The position numbers and the translations under genes are program-made. This document shows, in pieces, positions 27,421-37,903 of a DNA stretch of 64,000 nucleotides (positions are counted from its first letter, which is position 1; every line of letters starts with the position of its first letter). The stretch comes from Usitatibacter palustris (GTDB taxonomy: Bacteria > Pseudomonadota > Gammaproteobacteria > Burkholderiales > Usitatibacteraceae): assembly GCF_013003985.1 (NCBI RefSeq), contig NZ_CP053073.1, positions 186,001 through 250,000 on the forward strand, in the 5' to 3' direction. The notes under the pieces are model-generated. The model made no database searches, was not told the origin of the DNA, and saw nothing but the letters and a program-made list of their open reading frames with translations.

Positions 27421-27708
27421 TTACACCCCTTCGAGCAGTATCAACCGCCCGTTCGAGCTCCCCCGCCGCATCTTCATCGGCTCGGCGTAGTCCGTCGAGT
27501 TCCACCACTTCAACGCGATCTCCTTCGAGGGGAACTCCAGCATCACGCGCCGCCGGTTGGGCCATTCGCCTTCGAGCACTTCCGCGCTGCCGCCGCGCAC
27601 GAGGAACTTGCCGCCGTACTTCTCGATCGTGGCGGGAACGACCGCGGTGTAGGCCTTGTAGCCCTCGGGGTTGGTGATCTCGATCTCGGCGATGACGTAG
27701 GCAGCCAT
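27421..27708 (-). CDS. DUF1330 family protein
   Basis: This 95-residue protein matches DUF1330, a dimeric ferredoxin-like alpha/beta barrel family: AAYVIAEIEITNPEGYKAYT at the start, EKYGGKFLVRGGSAEVLEGE in the middle and MLEFPSKEIALKWWNSTDYA near the end. The function is unproven; the fold resembles small monooxygenase/muconolactone-isomerase-like proteins. GAGGAGACCC precedes the ATG. The EcsC gene lies 18 bases upstream. Confidence 0.9.
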   Translation of the reverse strand: MAAYVIAEIEITNPEGYKAYTAVVPATIEKYGGKFLVRGGSAEVLEGEWPNRRRVMLEFPSKEIALKWWNSTDYAEPMKMRRGSSNGRLILLEGV

Positions 27709-27726
27709 GGGTCTCCTCGTTGGCGG

Positions 27727-28506
27727 TCAGGCTTTTTCGTAGGCGATGCGCACGGGATCGGCCCCGTGGATTTTCTCGAGGCGGCGGACGATGAAGTGCC
27801 CGCGCGCCATGTCCTGGTAGTGCCCGATGAACACGGTGTTGATCATCGCCCCACCTGCGGCACCGATGATCGGGATGGCCTGCATGGCGGCCTTCTCCGA
27901 CACCACGACGCCGAAGCGCGCGCCGATCAGCGCCACCAGGCGAACCAGCGCGGGGCCCCCGGTTTTCGCGAGGCCCTTTTGCGCGAGGAACTTGGACGCT
28001 TCCGAAACCGCGGTCGCGAGTGCCGTGCGTGCGGCGAAGTAGCCCGACTCGGCCGCGTTGTCGCTCTTGTCCTTGGTGCTGCCCAGCGCGAAGACGGTGA
28101 GGCAGGCGAGCTTGGTATCGATGTGCTGCGGGTTCTCGCCCTCGGACGCGGCAATGGCCGCGATGGAGCGCAGCATCACGGTCGTCGAGACCGGCAGCTC
28201 CACCGCGAGCGCCGCGATGCCGAACGCACCGCCGACCGCCCCGGAAGCCGCGGCGAACATCGAATGCATGCGCTCGTTCGACTTGCCTCCGGTCTTCGCG
28301 CCCAGCGACGACACGGCCACCTGCACGGCCTTCATCAGCGCCGCCTCGGAAGCCTTGTGCACGCTCTTCTGCCACTTCGCGGGCAGCATCTCGAGGCCCT
28401 TCTCGACGGGCGAACCCAGCATCGAGGAAAGTTTTGCCACCAGCCCCGGGTTCTCCAGGAGCTGCTTGGCGCGCTTGAGGTCTTCGAGTTCGGATTTGGA
28501 GAGCAT
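27727..28506 (-). CDS. EcsC-family protein
   Basis: This 259-residue protein shows the EcsC family pattern, with Gly/Ala-rich amphipathic and hydrophobic helices (AAASGAVGGAFGIAALAVEL, AIPIIGAAGGAMINTVFIGH) and the C-terminal HYQDMARGHFIVRRLEKIHG. EcsC was named from a Bacillus ABC-transporter locus, but most homologues have no known role. It may associate peripherally with membranes. The next gene upstream (GNAT) ends 9 bases away on the same strand. Confidence 0.85.
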   Translation of the reverse strand: MLSKSELEDLKRAKQLLENPGLVAKLSSMLGSPVEKGLEMLPAKWQKSVHKASEAALMKAVQVAVSSLGAKTGGKSNERMHSMFAAASGAVGGAFGIAALAVELPVSTTVMLRSIAAIAASEGENPQHIDTKLACLTVFALGSTKDKSDNAAESGYFAARTALATAVSEASKFLAQKGLAKTGGPALVRLVALIGARFGVVVSEKAAMQAIPIIGAAGGAMINTVFIGHYQDMARGHFIVRRLEKIHGADPVRIAYEKA

Positions 28507-28515
28507 CAGGGGATT

Positions 28516-28977
28516 CTACGACTCGTGCGAGTAAACGATGAACCCGTAGTGTTTCGCCACCTTGTCGTAAAGCATCCGTGCCGTGGCGTTCGTGTCCTGC
28601 GTTTGCCAGTACACGCGCTTCGTGCCGTGCTCACGCGCTTTCACGTAGACCGTCTCGATCAGCGCCCGTGCCACACCTCGCCCGCGCACCGATTCCTTCG
28701 TGAACAGGTCCTGGAGATAGCAGACGGGTTCGATGCGGTTGGTACTGCGATGGAAGATGTAGTGGACGAGTCCTACAACTTCGCCGTCGAGCTCTGCAAC
28801 GAGCGCGTTCACCGGCTCGTTCGCATCGAAGAAGCGCTTCCAGGTGGTGGCGGTGATCTCGGGGGCGAGGGCGGTGTCGCCCTTGCGGCCGTAGAAGGCG
28901 TTGTAGCCGTCCCACAGGGGCAGCCAGGCGGCGCGATCGGTCTCGCGGAGGGGGCGAACATCGGGGGCGGTCGGCAT
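28516..28977 (-). CDS. GNAT-family N-acetyltransferase
   Basis: This 153-residue protein follows the GNAT fold: an N-terminal strand-helix (VRPLRETDRAAWLPLWDGYN), central strands (VNALVAELDGEVVGLVHYIF) and the acetyl-CoA pyrophosphate loop VRGRGVARALIETVYVKARE. The end has RVYWQTQDTNATARMLYDKV, typical for small GNATs near diamine and amino-acid acetyltransferases. The substrate cannot be inferred. It is the first gene of the GNAT-EcsC-DUF1330 run; a palindrome pair lies just upstream. Confidence 0.88.
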   Translation of the reverse strand: MPTAPDVRPLRETDRAAWLPLWDGYNAFYGRKGDTALAPEITATTWKRFFDANEPVNALVAELDGEVVGLVHYIFHRSTNRIEPVCYLQDLFTKESVRGRGVARALIETVYVKAREHGTKRVYWQTQDTNATARMLYDKVAKHYGFIVYSHES

Positions 28978-28988
28978 CCGCCCAGTCT

Positions 28989-29062
28989 ACCAATGGGGAC
29001 AGACCCCATTGGTGACTTGTAACTTGTATTACTGAGCACCAATGGGGTCTGTCCCCATTGGT
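28989..29062. repeat. Pair of 25-bp palindromes in inverted orientation
   Basis: Two units (28989-29013 and 29038-29062) each consist of ACCAATGGGG, a 5-base loop (ACAGA or TCTGT) and CCCCATTGGT. The second is the exact reverse complement of the first, so the 74-bp block can fold as one long or two short hairpins. The second unit ends on the first base of the kinase stop codon. A third copy lies at 60128. Confidence 0.93.
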
Positions 29063-30975
29063 CACTCGGCGGTGCTCAGCCGGTCGGGCAGGCCCTTGAT
29101 GCGGTCGAAGAGCCGCGCGCCCCAGAGCGAGGTCTTGGCCTGCACGCTTTCGGTCACCGCATGCTGGCGCACGAGCTCGGGCGCCTTCTTGAACTGCGTG
29201 TACTTGCGAAGCGCCATGTCCACGTAGCCGCGCAGGTGGTGCACGTTCACGGGCTTCGAGAGGAACCGGAAGACCTGGGCCTCGTTGATGAGCTCGATCA
29301 CCAGCTCCGAATCGGTGTCGTCGGTGATCACCATCGACAGCACTTCGGGATGCTCGGCCTTCAGCAATTTGAACAGCGTGACCAGGCCTTCGCGGCCCGC
29401 GCCCAGGTCGGCGACGATCACGGCGACTTCCTCTTCCTCGAGCGTCGTGAGCGCGTCCGTGGTGGTCAGCGCGTGGCGCACCGGAACCATGTCGCCGAGA
29501 ATCGCGCGCAGGCCTTCTGCGAGATCGGGGCCTGGATCGACGACGAGTACGGGCGTCGTGTACTTCACCACCGGCGTCGTCGCGGCCGCGGTGCTTGTCG
29601 CCGCGAGCTCCATCGCGATCGCGACCGCATCGCCGACCGTTCGCTGGATCTCGGCGTTGTCCCAGGGCTTCTTCACGAAGCGGAAGACCTCGCCGTCGTT
29701 GATCGAGCCCACGATCGCCGCGAGGTCCGAGTAACCGGTGAGCAGCATGCGCACGGTGTTGGGTGCCACTTCCTTCACCTGGCGAAGCAGATCGACGCCC
29801 GTCATGCCCGGCATGCGCTGGTCGCTCACCACGACGTGAATGCCGAAGCGCTTCACGAACTCGAGGGCGAGCGTGCCGTTCTCGGCGGTGAACACGTGGT
29901 ACTGGTTGCGAAAGAGCGTGCGCAGCGCGTTGAGGATGCGCTCCTCGTCGTCCACGAAAAGCACGCGCGCCTTGCGCGTATCGCTCGCGGCGGCAAACAT
30001 GGCCGTGGCCGCTGCATCGGGCTGCGGACCCGCGAGCACGCCTGCATCCTTGGCGCCCGCGATCAGCTTCGCCTTGTCGAGCAGGTTGGCGATGGCCGGT
30101 GACGGTGTGGCCGCGGCGGCGGCGATGGCAGCCGAAGCGACCGGCCCGCCGAGGCTTTCTTCCAGGCCCTTGCGCAACGCGTCTCCCAATTCCTGCGCCG
30201 AGAAGAAGCGATCGCGCGGATCCTTCGACAGCGCCTTCTGGATCGCCCAGTCGAGCTGCCAGGTGATGCGCGGGTTGTGCGTCGAGGGGTTCGCCGGGCG
30301 CTCGTTGAGCACGCGGCGCAGGATCTCCGCACTCGTTCCGGTGAAGGGACGCTTGCCGGTGAGCAGCTCATAGGCGAGCACGCCCACCTGGTAGAGGTCG
30401 GTGAGGGCCGTGGGCTCGCCGCTGCTGAACTGTTCGGGCGCCATGTAGTGCGGCGTTCCGACCACGTCGCCGGGGTGGGTGAGGCGCGTGGTATCGATGC
30501 GGGCGACGCCGAAATCGGTGATCTTCACGCGGCCATCCTCGTTCATGAGGATGTTGCCGGGCTTGAGGTCGCGGTGGATCACACCCTGCGCGTGCGTGTA
30601 GCCCAGGCCGTCGAGGATCTGGCGGATGATCTCCCACGTGTCCTTGAAGCCGTATTGCGAGACTTCGGCGAGGTGCTGCTCGAGCGACTTGCCGCTCACC
30701 AGCTCCATCACGATGCAGGCGACCTCATCGGTTTCGATGAAGTCGTAGATCGCGGCGATGCGCGAATGCGTGAGCCGGCCGACGGCCTCGGCTTCCTTGC
30801 GGAAGCGCGCCAGCGTGGGCTCGACATCCGCGACTGCGAGGTCGCGCTTCGCGATGACCTTGAGCGCCACCGGCCGCTTGATGGCCGAATCGAAGCCGCG
30901 ATAGACCGTCCCCGCCGCACCCTTGCCGAGGATTGCCTGGACGTCGTACTTGCCGATGCGCCCCGGGAGGTTCAT
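29062..30975 (-). CDS. Ser/Thr protein kinase fused to two response-regulator receiver domains
   Basis: The 637-residue cytoplasmic protein begins with a complete Hanks-type kinase (about 9-270): glycine loop GKGAAGTVY, Lys39 in ALKV, catalytic HRDLKPGN (134-141), DFG at 154-156, GTPHYMAPE. An Ala/Pro-rich linker (about 275-335) leads to receiver 1 (337-455), which keeps the acidic pair D342/D343, phospho-acceptor D385 (VVSDQRMPGM) and K435 or K436. Receiver 2 (474-595) keeps D480, D523 and K574 but lacks the full acidic pair. There is no DNA-binding output. The start overlaps the histidine kinase gene by 4 bases (ATGA). Confidence 0.93.
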   Translation of the reverse strand: MNLPGRIGKYDVQAILGKGAAGTVYRGFDSAIKRPVALKVIAKRDLAVADVEPTLARFRKEAEAVGRLTHSRIAAIYDFIETDEVACIVMELVSGKSLEQHLAEVSQYGFKDTWEIIRQILDGLGYTHAQGVIHRDLKPGNILMNEDGRVKITDFGVARIDTTRLTHPGDVVGTPHYMAPEQFSSGEPTALTDLYQVGVLAYELLTGKRPFTGTSAEILRRVLNERPANPSTHNPRITWQLDWAIQKALSKDPRDRFFSAQELGDALRKGLEESLGGPVASAAIAAAAATPSPAIANLLDKAKLIAGAKDAGVLAGPQPDAAATAMFAAASDTRKARVLFVDDEERILNALRTLFRNQYHVFTAENGTLALEFVKRFGIHVVVSDQRMPGMTGVDLLRQVKEVAPNTVRMLLTGYSDLAAIVGSINDGEVFRFVKKPWDNAEIQRTVGDAVAIAMELAATSTAAATTPVVKYTTPVLVVDPGPDLAEGLRAILGDMVPVRHALTTTDALTTLEEEEVAVIVADLGAGREGLVTLFKLLKAEHPEVLSMVITDDTDSELVIELINEAQVFRFLSKPVNVHHLRGYVDMALRKYTQFKKAPELVRQHAVTESVQAKTSLWGARLFDRIKGLPDRLSTAE

Positions 30976-32777
30976 GCGGCCTCCGCGTGCGACTCGTCGC
31001 CGAGCTTCTGCGGCGGCGGCTGCAGCGGGAGGTTGAGCGTGAAGACGCTGCCGACGCCCACTTCGGTCTGCACGTCGATGAAGCCGCCGTGCTGGTTCGC
31101 GATCTTGTAGGCGATTGAAAGTCCCAGGCCCGTACCCTTGCCGACGGGCTTGGTCGTGAAGAACGGATCGAAGATCTTGGGCAGGATCTCGGGCGCGATG
31201 CCCGTGCCGGTGTCCGCGACTTCGATCGCCACCATGCCGGCGGCCTCGATGGAACGGGTGGTGATCGTGATCTTGCCGCGCGGCTTGCCTTCCATCGACT
31301 GGGCCGCGTTGGTCACCAGGTTCAGCAGGACCTGGTTCACCTGCGAGGGCGAGCAGGTGATGAGCGGCACTTCGCCCAGCTGCCGCTCGACATCGATCTT
31401 GCGCAGGTTGGTGCGCGCGATGAGGAGCGTGGCATTCACGCCGTCGTTCACGTTGAAGCTCGCGACGTGGGCGCGGTCGATGCGCGAGAAGTTCTTGAGG
31501 TTCGTCACCAGCTCGGAGATCTGCTCGATGCCATGCAGGCCATCGCGGGTGAGCGTGTCCAGGTCCTCGACGACCTGGTGGTCGGTGAGCTGCTCGAGGC
31601 GCGCACTGAGCGCGGCGAAAGTGGCCTGGAGTTCCTTCGGATCGGGCGAATCAGTCTGCAGGAGGGCGAGCAGGCGGTTCGACTGCGCGAGCGCGTCGCG
31701 GAGCTCCGGCATGCGGTCGCGAACCGTCGCCACCGAATTCTTCACGTAGGCGAGCGGCGTGTTGATCTCGTGCGCGACACCGGCCACGAGTTGGCCGAGC
31801 GACGACATCTTCTCGGTCTGCACGAGCTGGGCTTCGGATTCCTTCAGGCGCTCCATCGCGTTGGAGAGCTCCTGCGTGCGCTCGGCCACGCGCTTCTCGA
31901 GGCCTTCGTTGGCCCCGCGCAGCTCGCCCTGCGTGGTGATCACGCGGCTGATGAGGTAACCCACGACGATGAGCAGCGCGCCCGCATAGAAGAACAGGTA
32001 GACGCGCCAGCGCTCCTGGTCCTCGAGGCCCGCGGCCATCGAGCGCCACAGGTTCTGCGCGATGAGATCGATGCTGGGGCCCACGGTCTGGAACGACAGG
32101 CGCTCGAGCGCCCGCGCTTCCGTCGCGCGAGCGTCGAGGAATGCGCGGCTCGCTTTCTCCACGTGCGCGCCGGCATCGGTGAGTGCCGGATCCATGGCCG
32201 AGGCGGCCCGCAGCACGGAAAGACGCGACTCGATGTCGCGAAGCAAGGGATCGGCGCCGTCGACGGGGACGGCGCGCAGCGTCTGGCGCAGCACCTCGGC
32301 CTGGCTCATGAGCGAGCCCGTGTCGCCGCGCGTACCCTTCAGGCGCGACTGGTTCGCTTCGGTCGCCAGGGCGGCCGCGGCTTCGTCGGCCGCCTTCAGG
32401 CTTTCGCGTGCGCGCTGGTGCGCCGAGCGAAACGCTTCGAGCGTGCGGCTGCGCTCGGCCATCCCCTTGCGCAATCCGGCGACGTGCATGGCGACGGCGG
32501 GCGGCGATCCGTTTTCGAGCTCACGCAGGATGCGCTCGACCATCGGGGCGTTGTCCGAGGGAGCGGGCACCGTGCCCGAGAGGTCGCTTGCGAAACGGAC
32601 GGCCTGCGTGTCGAGGCGCGCGTCGAGGGCGCGCAGCTCGCGGAGCAAAGCCCCGGCCTCGGCGTCCTTGCGAACGTCAACGGCGGTGGTCCGCACGAAG
32701 AGGAACGCGAGGAGGGCCAGGAGTACCGCGGCGCCTGCACCAAGCAGGGCGGTTCGTGTTCGTGCGGGGATGGTCAT
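30972..32777 (-). CDS. Membrane sensor histidine kinase with large helical periplasmic domain (DAHL-like)
   Basis: The 601-residue protein has a first membrane helix (about 9-29), a long helical, Ala/Arg-rich periplasmic region (30-256) like DAHL sensor domains, a second helix (about 257-279), a coiled-coil linker ([20 protein letters not shown]) and a kinase core. The H-box is [19 protein letters not shown] with H336. ATP-lid motifs are [27 protein letters not shown] and [19 protein letters not shown]. It is co-transcribed with the downstream Ser/Thr kinase-receiver protein, whose receivers are the obvious phosphoryl acceptors. The signal is unknown. Confidence 0.93.
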   Translation of the reverse strand: MTIPARTRTALLGAGAAVLLALLAFLFVRTTAVDVRKDAEAGALLRELRALDARLDTQAVRFASDLSGTVPAPSDNAPMVERILRELENGSPPAVAMHVAGLRKGMAERSRTLEAFRSAHQRARESLKAADEAAAALATEANQSRLKGTRGDTGSLMSQAEVLRQTLRAVPVDGADPLLRDIESRLSVLRAASAMDPALTDAGAHVEKASRAFLDARATEARALERLSFQTVGPSIDLIAQNLWRSMAAGLEDQERWRVYLFFYAGALLIVVGYLISRVITTQGELRGANEGLEKRVAERTQELSNAMERLKESEAQLVQTEKMSSLGQLVAGVAHEINTPLAYVKNSVATVRDRMPELRDALAQSNRLLALLQTDSPDPKELQATFAALSARLEQLTDHQVVEDLDTLTRDGLHGIEQISELVTNLKNFSRIDRAHVASFNVNDGVNATLLIARTNLRKIDVERQLGEVPLITCSPSQVNQVLLNLVTNAAQSMEGKPRGKITITTRSIEAAGMVAIEVADTGTGIAPEILPKIFDPFFTTKPVGKGTGLGLSIAYKIANQHGGFIDVQTEVGVGSVFTLNLPLQPPPQKLGDESHAEAA

Positions 32778-32895
32778 CGCATTCTTTGTTATATCGGGCC
32801 TGCGCGATTGTCGCGACAGGGGGGTTCACGGTCTGTGAGCCGTGTCACCACTGCAATTACAAGTGTAAGTGTAGCCGCGTTTGGGAGCGGCAAAG

Positions 32896-34390
<1,495 letters not shown>

Positions 34391-34394
<4 letters not shown>

Positions 34395-35476
34395 TTGCCC
34401 ACTCCGTCGTCGGGCGCGAGCTCGCGCTTCCTCACCGCCGAAGGCCACAGGCCCGCGGGCCGGAACAACATGATCACGACCATCGCGAGACCGAAGAGCA
34501 GCATGCGGATCACTTCGGGATCGATGATCGAACGGCCGAACACCATGCGCTGCACGGGTTCGACGGTGTAGCGCAGGATCTCGGGCACGAAGGAAAGCAG
34601 GATCGCGCCGAGGATCACGCCCCAGATGTTGCCCATGCCGCCGAGCACCACCATGGCGAGGACCATCACGCTTTCGTTGAGGATGAAGCTCTCGGGGCTG
34701 ATGAAGCCCTGGATCGAGGAGAAGAGGCCGCCCGCGATTCCGCCGAACGAAGCGCCCATCGCGAAGGCGAGGAGCTTCATGCGCGTGGTGTTGATGCCCA
34801 TGGCGCGCGCCGCGATCTCATCCTCGCGAATCGCTTCCCACGCGCGGCCGATACGCGAGTCCTGCAGCCGGAGGTTCACGACGATCACGACCATCAGGAT
34901 CGCGAGCAGCAGGTAGTAGTACTTCATCGCCTCGTTGAAGACGAGCGGCCCGAAGGTCGACGTGTTGCCGAAACTCACGCCGAAGAAGTTCACCGGATCG
35001 ATCGTCGCGAGGCCCTTCGGTCCGTTCGTGAGGTTGAACGGCTCCGACAGGTTGTTCATGAAGATGCGCACGATCTCGCCGAAGCCCAGCGTCACGATGG
35101 CGAGGTAGTCGCCTCGCAACTTCAAGGTGGGCGCGCCGAGGATGACGCCGAAGAAGCACGCGACCGCCGCACCCATCGGGAGGATTGCCCACCACGGCCA
35201 GTGGATATTGAAGTGCGGGCCCGCGAGCAGCGCGTAGACGTACGCACCCACGGCGTAGAACGCGATGTAGCCGAGATCCAGCAGCCCCGCGAACCCAACC
35301 ACGATGTTCAAGCCGAGCGAGAGCAGGACAAACAGGATCGCGAGATTCGTGATCCGCACCCACGCCGTGCCCGCCTGCACCAGCGCGAACGGCAACCCGA
35401 TCAACGCCACCGCGATCAGCGCGATGCCGATCCACTTCGCGTGAGGGTGCTTGCGGATGATGTCGGCAATGCCCAT
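34391..35476 (-). CDS. livM: Branched-chain amino acid type ABC transporter permease LivM
   Basis: This 361-residue inner-membrane protein has roughly nine hydrophobic segments and LivM blocks: LSLGLNIVVGFAGLLDLGYI, TLKLRGDYLAIVTLGFGEIV, SRIGRAWEAIREDEIAARAM (the ATPase-coupling loop) and VLGGMGNIWGVILGAILL. The start ATG at 35476 lies 4 bases downstream of the livH stop. It forms the translocation channel with LivH. Confidence 0.95.
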
Positions 35477-35480
35477 CGCC

Positions 35481-36479
35481 TTACGCCCGGTCCCCGACGC
35501 GCTCGCCCAGCAGGCCCGAAGGCCGGAACACGAGCACGAGGATCAGCACGATGAAGGCGTACACGTCCTTGTAGTTCGAGCCGAAGAGGCTCGACTGCGG
35601 GCTCGCCGCGCAGACGTCCGCGAAGCCGGGCATGAACTTGTCGAGGAAGCACACGTTGGTGAAGTCGCCGACGTAGCCGGCGCCGAGCGATTCGATGAGG
35701 CCCATGAGAATGCCGCCGAGCACCGCACCCGCGAGATTTCCGATGCCGCCCAGCACCGCGGCGGAGAACGCCTTCAGCCCGAGCAGGAACCCCATCTGGT
35801 AATGCGCGATGCCGTAGTAGGAACCGACCATCACGCCCGCCATCGCGCCGAGGGCCGCGCCGATCACGAACGTGAACGAGATCACGTTGTTGATGTTGAT
35901 CCCCATGAGCCCGGCGATCTGCGGGTTCTGCGAGGTCGCGCGCATCGCGATGCCGATCTTGGTGCGATACACGAGTGCCAGCAGCCCGCCCATCATCGCG
36001 AGGGAGGTGAGGATGATCGCGATCTGGATATTGGAAATCGCCGCCGCGTTCTCTCCGCTGCCGAAGTGGAAGACCTCGAGCTTGATGATCTGCGGGAAGG
36101 CGATGATGTTGCGGCTCCACACGAGGAGTGCGAGGTGCTGCAGCACGATCGAGACACCGATCGCGGTGATGAGCGGTGCGAGGCGAGGCGCGTTACGCAG
36201 TGGCCGGTAGGCCACGCGCTCGATGGTGTAGCCCACGATCACGCAGACGGGCACGGCCGCGAGGATGCCCAGGCCCACGATCACCAGCGGCGGCAGGCCC
36301 GAGCCGGCCAGCGCCACGATCACCGAGAAGGCGGTCATGCAGCCGATCATCACGACTTCGCCGTGGGCGAAATTGATGAGCTGGATGATGCCGTAGACCA
36401 TGGTGTAGCCAAGGGCCACCACGGCATATACGCAGCCAAGTGTCAGGCCGTTGATGACCTGCTGGAGAAAGATGTCCAG
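35481..36479 (-). CDS. livH: Branched-chain amino acid type ABC transporter permease LivH, apparent CTG start
   Basis: The 332-residue inner-membrane permease has LivH blocks TMVYGIIQLINFAHGEVVMI, YRTKIGIAMRATSQNPQIAG and AAVLGGIGNLAGAVLGGI. No ATG, GTG or TTG exists between the in-frame stop at 36492-36494 and a GTG at 36422, yet the sequence before that GTG (DIFLQQVINGLTLGCVYA) is the conserved first helix of LivH. Initiation at the CTG of 36477-36479, preceded by AGGGGGCAGGGA, would give the standard MDIFLQQ start. GTG at 36422 would truncate the first membrane helix. A terminator-like hairpin separates it from the receptor gene upstream. Confidence 0.9.
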   Translation of the reverse strand: MDIFLQQVINGLTLGCVYAVVALGYTMVYGIIQLINFAHGEVVMIGCMTAFSVIVALAGSGLPPLVIVGLGILAAVPVCVIVGYTIERVAYRPLRNAPRLAPLITAIGVSIVLQHLALLVWSRNIIAFPQIIKLEVFHFGSGENAAAISNIQIAIILTSLAMMGGLLALVYRTKIGIAMRATSQNPQIAGLMGININNVISFTFVIGAALGAMAGVMVGSYYGIAHYQMGFLLGLKAFSAAVLGGIGNLAGAVLGGILMGLIESLGAGYVGDFTNVCFLDKFMPGFADVCAASPQSSLFGSNYKDVYAFIVLILVLVFRPSGLLGERVGDRA

Positions 36480-36501
36480 TTCCCTGCCCCCTCAAAAGAG
36501 A

Positions 36502-36525
36502 AACGGCACCGTTGCCGGTGCCGTT
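36502..36525 (-). terminator. Terminator or attenuator hairpin between receptor gene and livH
   Basis: A perfect 9-bp stem (AACGGCACC / GGTGCCGTT) with a 6-base loop is followed on the minus strand by TTTCTCTTTTGAGG, a U-rich tail. It lies after the receptor stop and before livH, a position where partial termination would give more receptor than permease mRNA. Confidence 0.75.
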
Positions 36526-36544
36526 CCATTGTGCAACAAGCCGC

Positions 36545-37837
36545 TTATTTCTTCTTTTCGTCGGCTTTCTTTTCTTCTTTCTTAGGCTCTGCCTTCTTCT
36601 CCTCCTTCTTCGCCTCCGCGGGTGCCGCGGCCGGAGCCGGGGCAGCACCGAAAGGCGTCGCAACTCCACCCTTCACGATCGACACGGGCGCAATCTTGCC
36701 ATCCTTGCCCATGCGGAAGATGGTCATTTCGGCGTCCTTGCGGTCGCCCTTGGCGTCGAACTCGACCTTGCCGGTCGCGCCCGTGAAGCTCACCGTGTTC
36801 ATGACCGGCGTGAATTTTGCCGGGTCGACCGAGTCGGCCTTCTTCATCGCCTCGATGACCGCCAGGGCGCCGTCGTAGAAGTAGGGCGCGTACTGCTTGA
36901 TGTCGCCGTACTTCGCCTTGAACGAGTCCTGGAATTCCTTGCTGGCCGCCTGGGCGGGCAGGCCGGCCTGCGAGCAGGCGAAGCCTTCAGCTGCCGCACC
37001 GGCGAGCTTGCTCATTTCGTCCGTGCAGGCGCCGTCGCCGAAGGCGAAGACGGCCTTGATGCCCAGCTCACGAGCCTGCTTGAGCAGCGGGCCGCCGGTG
37101 GCGTCCATGCCGCCGTGGAAGACGACGTCGGGATTCTTGCCCTTGATCTTGGTCAGGATCGCCTTGAAGTCGGTTTCCTTGTCGGTGGTGCGCTCGCGGC
37201 CGACGATGTTGACCTTGGCGGCCTTCAACGTCTTTTCCACTTCGTTGGCGATGCCTTCGCCGTAGGCGGTCTTGTCGTCGATGATCGCGACCTTCTTGCC
37301 CTTCAACTCGCCGGCGATGTACGCGGCGATGGCCGGACCCTGCTGGTCATCGCGGCCGACCGTGCGGAAGGTGTTCTTCAGGCCGCGCTCGGTGAGGGTG
37401 GGGTTCGTCGCGGAGCCCGAAATGACCGGGATGCCGGCCTTGTTGTAGATCTCCGAGGCGGGGATGGTCACGCCGGAGTTCAGGTGGCCGACAACGGCGG
37501 CGACCTTGGCGTCCACCAGCTTCTGCGCCACGGTGGTGCCGACCTTCGGGTCCGCCTGGTCGTCCTCGCTCACCATCTTGAAGGTGACGGCCTGGCCGCC
37601 GATGGTGATCTTCTTGTCGTTGGCGTGCTGGATCGCCAGGGCAACGCCGTTCTCGTCGTCCTTGCCCAGGTGGGCGATGGAGCCCGTCAGGGGGCCGGCG
37701 TGGGCGATCGTGACGGTCAGTCCTGCGGGGGCGGCCGGGGCGGCAGCCTTGGGGGCGGGGGCTTCTTCCTTCTTGCCGCAGCCGGCTACAGCCAGCGCGG
37801 CAGCGACGGCGAGCGCGAGCTTGGTCGACGATTTCAT
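36545..37837 (-). CDS. livJ: ABC transporter receptor lipoprotein, branched-chain amino acid type (LivJ-like)
   Basis: This 430-residue lipoprotein has signal LALAVAAALAVAGC (lipobox AVAGC). The LivJ-type fold shows VTIAHAGPLTGSIAHLGKDD, VVGHLNSGVTIPASEIY, PVISGSATNPTLTERG, FRTVGRDDQQGPAIAAYI and DKTAYGEGIANEVEK. The last 35 residues are a low-complexity Lys/Glu/Ala tail unusual for the family. As a lipoprotein it would stay membrane tethered. It precedes livHMGF and is preceded by a close paralogue at 37904. The exact ligand is not deducible; leucine, isoleucine or valine is most likely. Confidence 0.92.
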   Translation of the reverse strand: MKSSTKLALAVAAALAVAGCGKKEEAPAPKAAAPAAPAGLTVTIAHAGPLTGSIAHLGKDDENGVALAIQHANDKKITIGGQAVTFKMVSEDDQADPKVGTTVAQKLVDAKVAAVVGHLNSGVTIPASEIYNKAGIPVISGSATNPTLTERGLKNTFRTVGRDDQQGPAIAAYIAGELKGKKVAIIDDKTAYGEGIANEVEKTLKAAKVNIVGRERTTDKETDFKAILTKIKGKNPDVVFHGGMDATGGPLLKQARELGIKAVFAFGDGACTDEMSKLAGAAAEGFACSQAGLPAQAASKEFQDSFKAKYGDIKQYAPYFYDGALAVIEAMKKADSVDPAKFTPVMNTVSFTGATGKVEFDAKGDRKDAEMTIFRMGKDGKIAPVSIVKGGVATPFGAAPAPAAAPAEAKKEEKKAEPKKEEKKADEKKK

Positions 37838-37903
37838 CTAACTCTCCAGGTGTAAGGGTTGGGGTGACGCGAGGCCGAAAACAAGGCGGAAAGTATAGCG
37901 GAG

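Noticed and set aside
32840..32895. Possible promoter or small RNA between the histidine kinase and livF
   Set aside because: Only weak stems and no consensus promoter could be seen.
35451..36878. 475-codon plus-strand frame across livH and the receptor gene
   Set aside because: It is antisense to strongly conserved transporter genes and has biased, His/Glu/Arg-rich composition typical of shadows.
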